Positions 47,820 to 59,303 of a stretch of DNA of 64,000 bases are shown piece after piece. The DNA is from Manis javanica (lineage: Eukaryota > Chordata > Mammalia > Pholidota > Manidae): assembly GCF_040802235.1 (NCBI RefSeq), contig NC_133170.1, positions 5,161,001 to 5,225,000 on the forward strand. Direction: 5' to 3'. The position numbers and the translations under genes were made by a program. Position 1 is the stretch's first letter. The number at the start of each line of letters is the position of its first letter. The notes below the pieces were generated by a model. That model searched no databases and was not told the origin of the DNA. It saw nothing but the letters and a program-made list of their open reading frames with translations.

Positions 47820-48510
47820 TTTGGAGTTGAAATAAAGGTGGTCAGGGAAGGTGGTGACTGATAACAGAGGTGAGAGGCTGATACCTAAGGAAGACCAGGA
47901 CCAAGAGCCTGAAGATGAGTATGCCTGGCATTTTGCAGGAACAGCACGGAGGCCGGCGTCACTACAGCAGAGTAACCCAGGGACATTTGCAGAGGAAGAC
48001 GTCAGGGGGTATAGAGGTGGGGTCACAAATGGCCTCATGGACCAACTGTAAGGTGGTTGACTTCTACTCTGAGTGACGTGGGAGACCACGGGAGGTGTCT
48101 AATCAGGGGTTGCAAAAGGGTCCTCTTGTGGCTTCTAGGAAGGCAGAGAAGCAGTGTGGAGGCAGAGAGGAGTCCAGGTTTTATGAAGCTTTATACAATT
48201 TGGGCAGCTGTCTCTTAAAAAAATCATTAAAAATTACAACTAGAATTTCAGGCAGCACGGACGTATGAATGGGTTACACCGAAGGGACCGTGAAACAAGA
48301 TTCTTTAGCTCCCAGGTGAATCCACCTCTGAGCCCACATGGAAGGGGAGGTGTCTCGTCCATTTAAGAAGCTGTTGTGACAGCCTGAGCAGGAGACAGTA
48401 GTGGCCTGGACAGCGGCACGGCAGCAAAGGAATCATGGTCAGAGGGTGCGTACATTTTGAAGACAGCAGTGGCAGGACTGGTTGACAGATTAGATGTGAG
48501 CTCTGAGGGA
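47820..48510 (-). mobile_element. L2 LINE body, antisense, interrupted
   Basis: Antisense L2 ORF2/UTR phrases: 'ggtcagggaaggtggtgact' near 47841, 'gcaggaacagcacggaggcc' near 47936 and 'cctcatggaccaactgtaag' near 48033. After the inverted-repeat arm, 'gagcaggagacagtagtggc' continues near 48385. It belongs with 47142-47255. Confidence 0.65.
48217..48310 (-). repeat. Right arm of a 92-bp inverted repeat
   Basis: Reverse complement of 47259-47350. It sits inside the antisense L2 body, so at least this arm is an insertion. Confidence 0.9.
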
Positions 48511-49850
48511 AAAAATTAGAAATTTTAAAAATTAAAATTATGTCTGAGATCTGTAAGCGATGTTCATTCCTCCTCTGTTTTAAGTTGTCTCCACCACACT
48601 GAAAATACCATAAACTAAGTTATTTGTTCACTAACACCCTCATGCGCTGTGAACAGGCGGTAGACTTTGCTGGGTCTGGTAACCCAAACCATTATGCCCT
48701 GTAATTTGACTCCTAGATCTTTCTGGATTCCAGTCATTCTTCCTTAAAAAAAAAGTCACACTTAAAAGAGAGGAGAAGGTGTGCCACAGCCGCGTCAGGG
48801 AGTGGCGAGTGAATCGGTGGCAGAAGTGCGGTGGGATTCCAGGGCATTATTGAGACTTCATTTGCGATTTGTGTTCTTGAAGCAAAGGATGAGGAAGAAT
48901 AATGAGAAGCAAAAGGTCGGGGAGTCTGTGGAATCACATACACTAGTTTGAGCACCAGGGCGCCTGTGCCCCTTCACGCACAGGGGGAGGGAAGCGCTCG
49001 CGTGGGAAGGCAGGTCGCCAGAGGACAGGCCGCAGTGGGACACTGGCTCCCAGTCCTACCTCAGTCCTTCTCTGGCCCTGTGAGCCTTCTTTGAAGATAA
49101 AATGGAGACCTGAATACAAAATCCAAAAATTAAGGATTCAACATATTGTATGTTAAGCAGTGAGTGATGTCCACTGGTGGACAAAAATAGCTACTGCTGT
49201 ATCCGTTACAAGCAGTCGGGAGGATATAAATTTAACTCCAAATCCTTTGCCCAATACTACCAATAAGCAATTAATATAGGTGATGGTGACTGTCAAAATT
49301 TTCCTTCATCTTCATTGCTCCACGGTATGAACCCAGAATTAGCTAAGAGAATCCTCTTTTTTGTTACCCTGATGGGGTTCATCCTTTTACAAACGATGCC
49401 GAGTAGTTACCTTATTTCTGGTTTATATTCTTTTAAAGAACAAGTCTATTACCATGTGGGAATTTGCAAAAAAGAAAGAGTGTGAATCAGAGAAGAAAGA
49501 GACTGTTAATAGCAATTTGGGACATGAAAGAAAGAAACAAGGCCAGTTAAGCTCTCAGACGCATTCTTTCTAAAATAGACTATTGTAAAAAGTATTGGAG
49601 ATGCCTGCATGCAGTCAGAGTGAGTGTTACCAAGATACCGAGCCTGCAGACTGAAGACCTGATACAGCATCAGATAAATATTCTTATTCCTTGTGCTATT
49701 TTTAACCAATCTTAAAATTCTTTTACAGTTCAACATCTAAGGTTTTAACATTTTGTGTAATCTCTTTGATTGGTAACCGTTTCTGATTGTATAAACTTAG
49801 GCTTTTGAGATAATTAGAAGTTATATTCTGGTTAAAGTACAGGAGTCCTG
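48511..49850. other. Unassigned sequence
   Basis: No gene or repeat recognised. Confidence 0.35.
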
Positions 49851-49881
49851 TAATTACCCACTGCATTCCAGTGGGTAATTA
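49851..49881. repeat. Perfect hairpin, 13-bp stem with 5-nt loop
   Basis: taattacccactg (49851-49863) and cagtgggtaatta (49869-49881) are exact reverse complements around cattc. Confidence 0.9.
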
Positions 49882-51110
49882 TCTACAGTTGTTATATATT
49901 TTTTCTTTGTGGCTGAGCAGACCAGCTCTATTATGATATAGTTGGTGCTTAAAATGTTCGCGCAGGAACGGGAGAATATGATGAGACTGCTGCCTTCATT
50001 TACGGGGGGCAGGGGAGGGCGAGGGGATCATGACACGGTGTCTAGATTCCCGTGTCAGTGTTTCACATGTGCCACAAATGGCTTTAACATGAACTGTGCT
50101 CACTATGTAGTTGAGTTCAAGCCCTAACCGATGGCCAAGGTCAGGTGACTCTGCTGTGCTTTATGTATCAAAAGTCATTAAAAGTTTCATTAGGCTTATT
50201 CTCAAGCTGTACATTTGGAAATTAAATGTCAAGAGGCTCAGCATCTCTTTAGGAACATGTTCTCTTCAAAGTAATAACAGGTTGGGAACAAAAAGTTTAT
50301 GGTAGAAACTAAAATGCTTTAAGTGGACATGATTCTGTCCCCTTTCTGGGGAGACCAGGGCCTCTTAGTATTTCTAATCTTATGTATCCGCAATATATCA
50401 TGAAGACAGCTTTAAAGTGGTATTACTGTCTCAGCTTTGAAGATCCAAAGGAGAGGCAGACCCTTCAAGACAGCAGACTCTGGATCGGAATTGCATTGGA
50501 TTCCTTCTACCCTTGCTGCCATGTCAAACAAAATGCATTTTAAAAAGCTGTAAAAGCTAACATGAATGATTGCAAGGGATATGCTTAGAAGCTACAGGAA
50601 AACGAGGCTAGGGTAATTCACACAGTGTGTCTCTGCACAGGAACCCCATTAAAGCTGCTATACAAAGAGCTGCCTTAAACTGGACTTTCTCTGAGCCAAA
50701 CTTTTGTGACATGTACTGGATGAGTTTTGAAAGACCTGATTTAACTCTGGGCATCTCTGGATCTGTGTACAAAGGAGACACACAGATGAGAGGATCTGGG
50801 AATGCTGACGCTGCTGTTCCAATGCTGGGACATGTCCAGGGCGGCACCTTTCCTGGCGGCACCACCTGGGGATGTACATCCCCTGTAGCCAAACCTCCCC
50901 CTGGCCTCGTCCACTGCAGAGGTCAAGGAGGTCTGGAAAGGCAACTGTCTGACCAGGTGTTGCAACTTTTACCCCCACAATGCACAGCCTACAGCACATG
51001 ACACATTCACTCTGGTCTTTGATACCCATGGTACTTTGGAAAACTATTAAGAATAGATGACAAGAAAGACCTTCATGTCTTAGGACCTTCTGTTTAGTAG
51101 GTTGTTATTA
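49882..51110. other. Unassigned sequence
   Basis: Overlapping open frames on both strands at 50608-51029 (up to 124 codons) lack clear similarity. Confidence 0.35.
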
Positions 51111-53460
51111 CAAGCACACCTCGTTTTATGGCACTTTATTTTGTTGCATTTTGCTGTATAGTGTTTTTCACATATTGAAGGTTTGTGGCAACCCTGCTTA
51201 GAAAAGGTCTGTTGGGGTCAGTTTTCCAACATTTGCTCACTTTGTGTCTCTGTGTTGCATTTTAGTAATTCTACCAATATTTCAAACTTCTCCATTATTG
51301 TTATATTTGTAGTGGAGATCTGTGATCAGTGGTCTTTGATGTGACTATTGTGATTTTGTCTTCCGGGGGCGGGCACCACAGACCTTGCCTACGTAAGATG
51401 GTGAACATAATCCATGAACATTGCGTGTGTGCTGACCACTCCACAGACCCGATGTTCCCCATCTCTCTCCCCATCCTTGGGCCTCCCTATTTCCTGAGAC
51501 AAAACAATAATGAAATTAGGCCAATTAACAACCCTACCCAAGTGTTCAAGGAAGAGTCACACGTCTCTCATTTTAAATTAAAAGCTAGAAATGATTAAGC
51601 TTAGTGAGGAAGGCATGTTGAAGGCCAAAACAGGGCGAAGGCTAGGCCTCTTGCAACAAATAGTTGCCCAAGTTGTGAAGGCAAAGGAGAACTTCATGAA
51701 GAAAATGAGAAGTGCTGCTCCAGTGATCACACGAACGATACAAAGCAGGACGGCCAAATTGCTGATGTGGAGAAAGTTTGTGTGGTCTGGAGAGAAAAAT
51801 CAAACCAGCCACAACGTTCCCTTAAGCCAAAGCGTAATTTAGAGCAAGGCCCCAATTGTATTCAATTCTATGAAGGCTGAGAGAAGGGACGAGGCTGCAG
51901 AGAAAAGTTGGAAGCCAGCAGAGGACGGTTCATGAGGTTTAAGGGAAGAAGGCGTCTCCGTAACAGAAAAGTGCAGGGGAAGCAGCAGGTGCTGATGGAG
52001 AAGCTGCAGCGAGTCACCCAGAAGATCAGCTGAGATCATTACTGAACGTGGCCGCACCAAGCGATAGTTTCAAAGTAGATGAAACAGCCTTCTGTTGGAA
52101 GAAGCTTCCATCTAGGATTCCACAGCTAGAGAGAAGTCAGGGCCTGGCTTCAGAGCTTCAGCGGACATGTTGACTCTCCTGGTAGGGGCTAATGCAGCTG
52201 GTGACTTTAAGTTGAAGTCATTGCCTATTTACCTTCCCCAAAATCTCAGGGCCCGTCAGAAATATGCTAAATCTGTTCTTGCTCTTCTCCGCAAATGGAA
52301 CAACAAAGCCTGGATCACAGCACATCTGTTCACAATGTGGTTAACTGAATATTACAAGTCTATCTTTGAGACCTACTGCTCAGAAAAAAGATTCCTTTCA
52401 AAACAGTACTGCTCACTGACGATGCACCTGGTCACCCAGGAGCTCTGACGGAGATGGACAATGAGATGAACGTTATTTTCATGCCCGCCGCCCAATATCC
52501 ATTCTGCAGCCCATGGATCAAGGGGTCACTTCCACTTTCAAGTCTTATTATTTAAGAAATACATTTCCTAATACTGGAGCTGTCATAGTAAGTCCTCTGA
52601 TGGATCTGGGCAAAGTAAAACGAAAACCTTCTGGAAACAAATCACTATTCATTAGATGCCATTAAGAACATTAGTGATTAATGGGAGGAAGTCAAAATAT
52701 CAGCATGAAAAGAGCTTGGGAGAAATTGATTCGAAACCTCAGGGGTGACTTTGAGGGGTTCAAGACCCCGGGGGAGGAAGTCACTGCAGATGTGGTGGAA
52801 ACAGCAAGAGAACAAAAATCACAAGTGGGTTCTGAGGATGCTTCAACTGCATCTATTCAGAAACCTGAATGGATGAGGAGTCGCTTCTTACAGGTGAGCA
52901 AAGAAAGTGGGTTCTTGAGATGGAATCTACTCCTGACAAAGATGTTGTGGAGATGGTCATGACGACAAGATTTAGGATATTACATTGACTTCGTTGATAG
53001 GGGCAAGTTTTGAGAGGATGAACTCCAATTTTCAAAGAAGTCCTACTGTGGATAAAATGCTGTCATGCGGCATCACACCCAGAGAGTTGTTCGTGAAAGC
53101 AGGAGTCTGATGATTTGGCAAAACTTCACTGTTGTCTTTTAAGAAATTGGCGCAGCCTCCCTGGCCTTCAGCAGCTGCCACCCTGATCAGTCAGCGGCCA
53201 CTGACATTGAGGCAAGATTGTCCACCAGCAAAAATGTCACAACTTGCTGAAAACTCAGATGATGCTTAGCATTTTTTAGCAATAAGGTATTTTTAAGTCA
53301 AGCTGTGTACACTGCTTTTTAGACATAATGCTATTGCACACTTAATAAACTACAGTGCAGTGTGACCATAACTTGTATATGTATGCACTGGGAAACCAGG
53401 AAATTCATTTGACTCCCTTTATCATGAGAAAACATTATACCCTGATTCTAAGGGTATCTG
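51111..53460 (+). mobile_element. Near-full-length Tigger1 DNA transposon
   Basis: The left terminal inverted repeat, caagcacacctcgttttatg, starts at 51111 directly after TA (51109-51110), the pogo/Tigger target. The right end is eroded, so its limit is approximate. At about 2.35 kb it is close to the usual 2.4-kb full-length element. The interior follows Tigger1 collinearly, with a broken transposase frame between about 51540 and 53260. Confidence 0.92.
51540..53260 (+). pseudogene. Tigger1 (pogo-family) transposase pseudogene
   Basis: Coding remnants lie in three frames. 51591-51842 carries IKLSEEGMLKAKTGRRLGLL, part of the N-terminal helix-turn-helix DNA-binding region. 52167-52448 carries LTLLVGANAAGDFKLKS and KWNNKAWITAHLFTMWLTEY, the start of the DDE catalytic domain. 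52681-52962 carries [17 protein letters not shown], the C-terminal part. In an intact copy the transposase cuts and reinserts Tigger DNA at TA sites in the nucleus. Here stops and frameshifts separate the pieces, so it is dead. It is an insertion within the large gap of the GH31 relic and unrelated to it. Confidence 0.9.
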
Positions 53461-55434
53461 GGATATCATAATGATACACGTTCTGTGTTTGGCTACAAGC
53501 AAAATCTACTTTCTAGTGAGTAGCTTATAAATCTTGAAATATGTTGTTTTAATATCCACAAATTATCATGAAAATATCCCTTCATAACAGATGTTACCTT
53601 TTATCATATTTTCTTGATGTTTTCAAGGACTAGTAAATAATCTTCCTCTTTTAAAATCTTGTCTTGCTAATTTTTAATTTTTATTAAGTGTTCTCATTGA
53701 TTTTACAAGTATTTTTAACGCCCTTCTGCAGCAGCACAAAGCAGAGCAGAATGGCCTCAGGAGAGGCATAAAAACAGGAGTTAAGACAGCCAAAGCTAAA
53801 CTCTTGATTTCAGATTAGTATTAGAGAAAAAAATTTGGGGACAATTTTGTAATGTATGAAGCCTTTGTTAATGAACTCTACCGTTTTTAGTGAGTATGTA
53901 CACTCATACTGCCTTTATCTTACTTTGGTCTGACTGGAGCTGTTTGTAAGCCTGGCGGAATATGAATGGTAAGATCCCCACCGTTAGGGGCACAGGTCAG
54001 GACTTGCGTCTTCATTACACCAAGTGCAATACAGTGCAAGCTTGGCAGACAAATCCCTTCTTTCCTGGAGTTAATCCCAGGTCCTAAAGCATCCTGTCAG
54101 TGACCACGTGAGTCGGGCAGCTCCTCCAGGTGAGGTTTGCTGGGTTACACATTTCTGTCTTTTCCCTGGGGTGTCTGTTGAGAGATTCTCCTGGCCTGCG
54201 TTAGTAGAATCAGGATTATGGGTTCAGCTGTAGAACGCTGTATTCCCATTTACTGTATTCTTGTTTGTCTAAAACAGGTTTTCATCTCAATTCAGGTTTA
54301 TTACTTTCATAATTTGTCATAAATATGGGCAAAATTTATATGATTCTCAGAGAGTCACCTTCTTTGATTTATAAAGTGAATTCTCAGCAATACTGTTTTA
54401 AGGTATGAGGATCAAGATAGAATTTATTATTTTGGTTAGATAAAAATATGTTTCAGCTTATGTTCTGGAATGTAGTCATTTTTCTAGAACTATTATTTCA
54501 GGGAACTTAATGAAACTTGTTTGAGGCACACAATAGAAAAGCTCCAAACTGATGAAGTACCTACTGAAAAATTCTTAGGTCTTGATTTGACTGAAAAGGA
54601 AAAAATAAACATGTAGTAGACTTGATAGACAATGTTCCAAATATATGTATTTAAAAAATATATCTAATTAAATACATCTGCCAATGAGTTACTCTAATAC
54701 TAGTAAAAAAAAGTTACCTTCAAATAACAATACAAAGCAGTAGAATCATATGTCATTGATGCACAACAGAGAAAAGTTAGGTGACTTATGACTATTTGAG
54801 GTTTATCCTATTTTATTCAGAACTTAAAATTTCTATTGATTTCTGTAGATTTTAGGATGTACCTCTTACACTTAGGTTACCCAAGAAACTGCAAACTGTG
54901 TTTAACTCATAAGGGAATTTAGGCAAGAAGATGAAAGAGGAGGAGACGGAGAAGAAGGAAGAAAAGAAGTAAATGTCTACATTTAAACTAAACTAAATAT
55001 TTTCAGTGTTGAAAATTAATTTCTAAATACTTTCCATGTCTCAGGTATAAAATGATATGACTTCCAGATTCCAAACTTAATGAAATTCAATGAAAATGAC
55101 TTCCCAGAAATGCATAAAAATAGTTTTAAGTGGAAGCATTAGCAAGATTTACCTGGACAAGGCGTGAAGTGTTTACTGAATTTATTATTAGAGCTGCCAT
55201 CATCCAGTTTAATCTAACAATTCAGCTTTTCCTTTTTCCTCATTTTTTTGCCCTTAAGAGACAAAATGACTAGTCGTGGAGTTCTAGGTGAATAAAGGCT
55301 AAAACTGAGATTCAAGCTGTCCAACGAGGGCGAAGCAGATCTGGGGCTGCAGCTGCTGTGGGCAGTTCACCAGGCCCAGGAAGGAAACGAGCTGTGCCGT
55401 CCCCTTGTTCTAGGCTGGCTGTTGGGAGAGGTGC
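53461..55434. other. Unassigned sequence with a purine tract
   Basis: No gene or repeat recognised except a GA-rich purine run at about 54929-54970. Confidence 0.4.
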
Positions 55435-55520
55435 TTTCATATAGATACAGTTATTGTTTTCATTTAAACATTATAACTCTGTGAAGTTAAGCATTATTAC
55501 CTCCATTTATAGTCACTGGA
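55435..55520 (-). mobile_element. Probable MIR fragment, antisense
   Basis: The + strand has 'aacattataactctgtgaag' followed by 'cattattacctccatttata', as in antisense MIR. Confidence 0.5.
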
Positions 55521-55784
55521 GTAACATACTCAACATTATATTATGTGGAACTTCTGGATGGACTTTCAACTAGATCTGATTGCATTATGCTTATAATTTT
55601 TGACTTATAAGTTTGGTTTAAAAGTGGTTAAAAATGCACATTAAATTCAAACAAAAGAATAGCCAAATCAAAAACTTATAGTATTGGTGCTGAATATCAG
55701 AAGTATTCTTTTTCATGTACATGTAAGGTTTTACTAAGGAAGTAAATCAAAAGAAAATTACTGGCATTTTCCAACAGTACTGTA

Positions 55785-55975
55785 AAAGCTACAGCTGAAT
55801 ATTAGAATCACACGGAAATTTTAAGAATGCTGAAGTCCGGGTCCCATTCCTAGGTAGTCTGATTTGATTGATCAAGGATGGTGCCTTAGCATTGTTTGTT
55901 TCGTTTTGTTTTGTTTTTAGCTCCCAGAAGTTTCTGATATGTAGTCGTGGTTGAGACCCTGTGCTGCTTACACTA
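55785..55975. mobile_element. MER5/MER20-like non-autonomous hAT element
   Basis: Inner blocks 'ttagaatcacacggaaattt' and 'gtccgggtcccattcctagg', with a late 'ctcccagaagtttctgatat', fit this group. A GTTTT-rich stretch (55887-55918) interrupts it. The ends are degraded. Confidence 0.45.
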
Positions 55976-56271
55976 TGGTATGACTCATTAAAGCGTTTAG
56001 TGTAAGAGAATTGGGGCTGCATGTGTAGCATTCATTTTTAACAGCCCTTTCACAAAATGTGTACAGTCATTCATATATGATAATTGGTAAAATTCTCTTC
56101 ATTCCCTCCATTTCATGTTCACACAGATTTATACTTCTGATAAAATATTTGTGCTCCATGATATTTGGGAATTGTTCGTACACTTTAAGATCATGTATTT
56201 TTTTTTGAAAGAAAGAAGGGGGAATCTCTTTAGAATAATACTGAAGAAAGTGGTTCTTACGTTTTCTCCAG

Positions 56272-56443
56272 TGCTTCTTGGAATGCTGCCAAAAAGCAAG
56301 CATTTATTTTGAGTCATTCAACATTTGTTGGTGTGGGACACACACTAATCCCTGGTTGCGTGATAGCCGTTTACATGGGAGAGACATGCACATGGCAATC
56401 ACTGAAATACTAGAATTTAATCTCTTTGAAATTCTACCTATAA
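56272..56443 (+). pseudogene. GH31 relic, catalytic-barrel exon (RSTFAGSG...LEFNLFG region)
   Basis: The acceptor cttacgttttctccag ends at 56271. One frame reads WNAAKKQAFILSHSTFVGVG, matching the family 'xxRxFILTRSTFAGSGKF'. After a frameshift near 56340 another frame reads NPWLRDSRLHGRDMHMAITE, then ILEFNLFEILPI, matching 'HWLGDNxxxWxxLxxSIPxxLEFNLFGIPM' with identical spacing from WL to LEFNLF. In the family this part forms the barrel strands following the catalytic acid region. A GT at 56444 gives about 172 nt, close to the 57-codon MGAM-type exon and unlike GAA, where an intron splits this segment. The catalytic Asp of the HWxGDN motif corresponds to RD in LRDS. The frameshift makes it non-functional. 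Confidence 0.75.
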
Positions 56444-57493
56444 GTTTTAAAATTAAACAATTAACATTAAGGCCTATATGTGTGTTGATATTATCTGAGG
56501 GTGCAATACCTGCTTCTGTGAAGATAAAATGCAGTCCAGTTGTTTTCAAGACATTATGAACAATGTACTTTACTTAGCCAATGTAGACTTGCCCTTAACC
56601 TATCCAGATCTCAGGAGAAACAAATATTTCTCAATTTTTATTATTATTGGTTCGTTTTATGTCACTAAAGCACATGGTCTTGCTGAAACTGGAGAAGTTA
56701 TTTCCTCTGTCACTCACCTCTACCCACCCGCAACTCTTCCGTGACCTGTGATGAGGTCTGCAGACAATGGGGGAAAAAGTAAGGACAATTTGGAAGCAGG
56801 TATAGAAAGTGCACTTGGAAGTGTCTCCCTCTCCTCTGAAGGGAGGAAGTGAAATTAAGCCAACAAAATATTTCAAACACACAACAAAATATTTCCTCTT
56901 ATCTGAGCCCTAGTGATAAAGAAAAAATTCAGCTATTAAAGAGTTTGCTGCTATGTTAACAAATTTGGAAGTTTTATTGTGGCAGATTCCCCATATCCCA
57001 ATCAGTTTCCAAGAAAAAAATTGCAGAGCAATGTTTGCCTTATTTTGGAAAGTTGCAAAGAAAACTGTTGTAAACTTTCAAATTTAGTAAGAATTGCATT
57101 TGTTTTTCAAGTGATGGATTAGGTACATTCGAAGAAGAATTGCTAAATAAATTTTGGAAAGGAAGTATTGCTTCAAGTTTGTCTGGACCAGAAACTGACA
57201 GAAGGGAAAATGTGTAATATAAGCAGCCTCAGAGGAAGAGAGCTAGACCTGGTCTTTCTCCACCAAAGATCTTACCGCTTCACCAGAGTGTAGTTCACAC
57301 CTCCAGGTTTGGAGAACTGACATTTTCATTACAATCGACATATCTTATGACTCCCTGATCTATTTCTTCATGACTTTTTAACCTACAAACTTTGGCATTG
57401 ATTGAAGCTTTGGGGTTAAAGAGTATATTTCTAAGAGAACAAGAAGTTCTCTGGAATAAAACAATTTGAAGACAGACAGAGGCCTTCAGTAGA
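56444..57493 (+). other. Intron of the GH31 relic; nothing recognised
   Basis: No repeat or coding signal recognised. Confidence 0.35.
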
Positions 57494-57590
57494 TGACAGG
57501 AAGCAAAGATTCTGTGACTTACGACAAGGAGGAAAGAGCATCATTAGGCACAATGATCATGGAGCCTTTTGTCCCGCCCTGAGTGGTTAG
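57494..57590 (+). pseudogene. Tentative GH31 relic exon (GADICGF...LGAFYP region)
   Basis: Follows an acceptor-like ggccttcag (ending 57489). One frame reads DDRKQRFCDLRQGGKSIIRH, then NDHGAFCPALSG before a stop. Position and length fit the family segment 'VGxDICGFxxxxxxELCxRWxQLGAFYPFxRNHN', with GAF-P and one Cys preserved. Identity is low and chance cannot be excluded; location between two firm exons is the main support. Confidence 0.3.
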
Positions 57591-58943
57591 TCACTAAACC
57601 TCTTGAATTAGCTAAATGCACCGTGAATGTTCTGTCTTTCTCATAATGAGACAGAAAATTGATAGACCTGCACTTAAAAAGAAACATTTTTAGATTGGAT
57701 TGTATAAAACACGCCTTGCTTACACCATGACGGAGCCCACAGGTTTCTTTTAGTTAAGGCTGGACGACAGGCACGGGTCACTGTTTTATTCCATACATTC
57801 TTCTCAAAGAGCATATTTACACTCTCAGATTCTACAGCATGAAAATGATATCTTTGTGGTGTGAAGCATGTTTGGCATTAAGAATAGTGTAACATGAAAT
57901 ATTTCAGTATGTGTTTTACAGTAAAATAAGGGATCTATTTTAAAGTCAAGAAAATTTTCCCCAGATTGGACCTGACAGATTCAGGTTTAATGAAGAGACA
58001 ACTTAGGAACTTTGCCTGCATTAGATTCAATTAGGGGCATTTTATCCCTTCCTCCGAAACCATAGTGCAATTGGAAATAAGGCAAGTGAGAGTTAATTTA
58101 AAATGGTTAACAGCTATATTCAGTATTGACCTGTAATTAGACACAAGTTAGAAATATACATATATATATATACATATACAGATACATATAAATCACAAAA
58201 ATATGAATCAAAAGTCAAACTGTTTTCAACACAGCTATTGAAATATATGATTGGGCTTTTAAAAATTTACATATTTTTGATTTTATCAAGAACTGTGAGA
58301 GAATGAGAAGACATACATGTTGGAGAAATAGTTTTTCTAAAATTGTTCTTGAAAATGCATCATTTATAATTTCTAAAAGAGATTACTACATTTAAAGTAG
58401 ACACATTGCATCAGTCAAGATAACCCGTGAGCAGATTTTGCCCCTATAAAACAAGGCTTCAGAGGACACACACATGGTACTTATGGTTATTACCCATCTT
58501 GAGAAGCTCAGTCATCTACCAAATCTCATGTTTTTGTTTTGGCAGCAAGCAGATACTATAGCATGGGCTAAGAAGGAGGCCTTCAGTAGATGGTCTAGGG
58601 TGAAATCATTCCTTTCTCAAGTGGCTATGAACTTGTCCTCTCTCTTGAGGAGAAAGTATAGAAATTATCTTTCATCTAGAAATGATTTGCAACTGTGCTG
58701 TTAGCTGGGCATGCAAACTTTATGCATATTCCAATCACAGTATGTAAATTTTATGGAATGTGTTTAACTGAGAATCAGCTCTTCAGTAACTTACTACAGT
58801 GAAAATCTTTCAAGTAGAGAGAAATAATATTAAAACATGGTCAGGTTGTCTCTAACCTCCCTCTCCCCATAAAGAAAAAAAATTAACACTTAAAAAATTC
58901 CCACTTCAGGTAGTATGTCTATTGAAATGTTTTTCTTTTATAG
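57591..58943 (+). other. Intron of the GH31 relic with a TA-rich microsatellite
   Basis: A (TA/ACAT)n simple repeat lies at about 58155-58192. Otherwise unassigned. Confidence 0.4.
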
Positions 58944-59090
58944 GAACAAGACCCTGGGGCATTTGGAGAAGAGTTCGCAGCAATTTCCTGTTCTGCATTA
59001 AGGATTAAATACTTATTGCCGCCTTATTTGTACACCCTTTCCTACCATTCTCATGTCAGTGGAAGTACAGTAGTCTGAAGTTTGATGCAT
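58944..59090 (+). pseudogene. GH31 relic, exon equivalent to GAA exon 15, with stop
   Basis: The acceptor ttttcttttatag ends at 58943. In phase 0 the frame reads EQDPGAFGEEFAAISCSALR, then IKYLLPPYLYTLSYHSHVSG, STVV, TGA (59076-59078), SLMHEY. This follows the MGAM-type run 'DQDPxSFG...LNIRYTLLPYLYTLFxxAHxxGxTVxRPLLHEF'. The stop replaces the conserved Arg, again consistent with CGA to TGA. About two codons are missing relative to MGAM. The 3' end is uncertain because no GT is seen at the expected place after HEY. The YLLPPYLYTL core is almost intact and makes the family assignment firm. Confidence 0.88.
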
Positions 59091-59175
59091 GAGTATATAA
59101 CATTTAATAATCGTTCTAGTCTTTGATCTTCTACCACATAGATCCTAGAAGCCTGGTCTCTCCTACTGAAGGAGA

Positions 59176-59303
59176 GGCTGAGGGCACATATTCAGGAGAG
59201 TGGGCAGGACGGATGTCCTGACGATGATTTGCTAACAAATCTGTGCAAACTCTTGGAACCAAATGTCAGGATTCCCCAAGGTAGAAGTATTTTCAGGGTG
59301 CCT
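59176..59303 (+). repeat. Direct repeat, copy 1 (about 128 bp)
   Basis: About 90% identical to 60531-60660, sharing exact runs such as gatgatttgctaacaaatct followed by gtgcaaactcttggaaccaa. The two copies bracket the last recognised GH31 exon. Confidence 0.92.

Noticed and set aside
50627-51001. 124-codon open frame containing DMYWMSFERPDLTL, faintly like the GH31 'DIDYMxxRRDFT' exon
   Set aside because: Residues around it do not follow the family, there is no intron where the preceding GH31 exon should end, and overlapping frames of similar length exist on the other strand.
55530-55600. Frame LLDGLSTRSDCIML, faintly like the GH31 'ILDGYLFCKTLCMD' segment
   Set aside because: Only a handful of matches, next to an antisense MIR fragment, with no splice sites.
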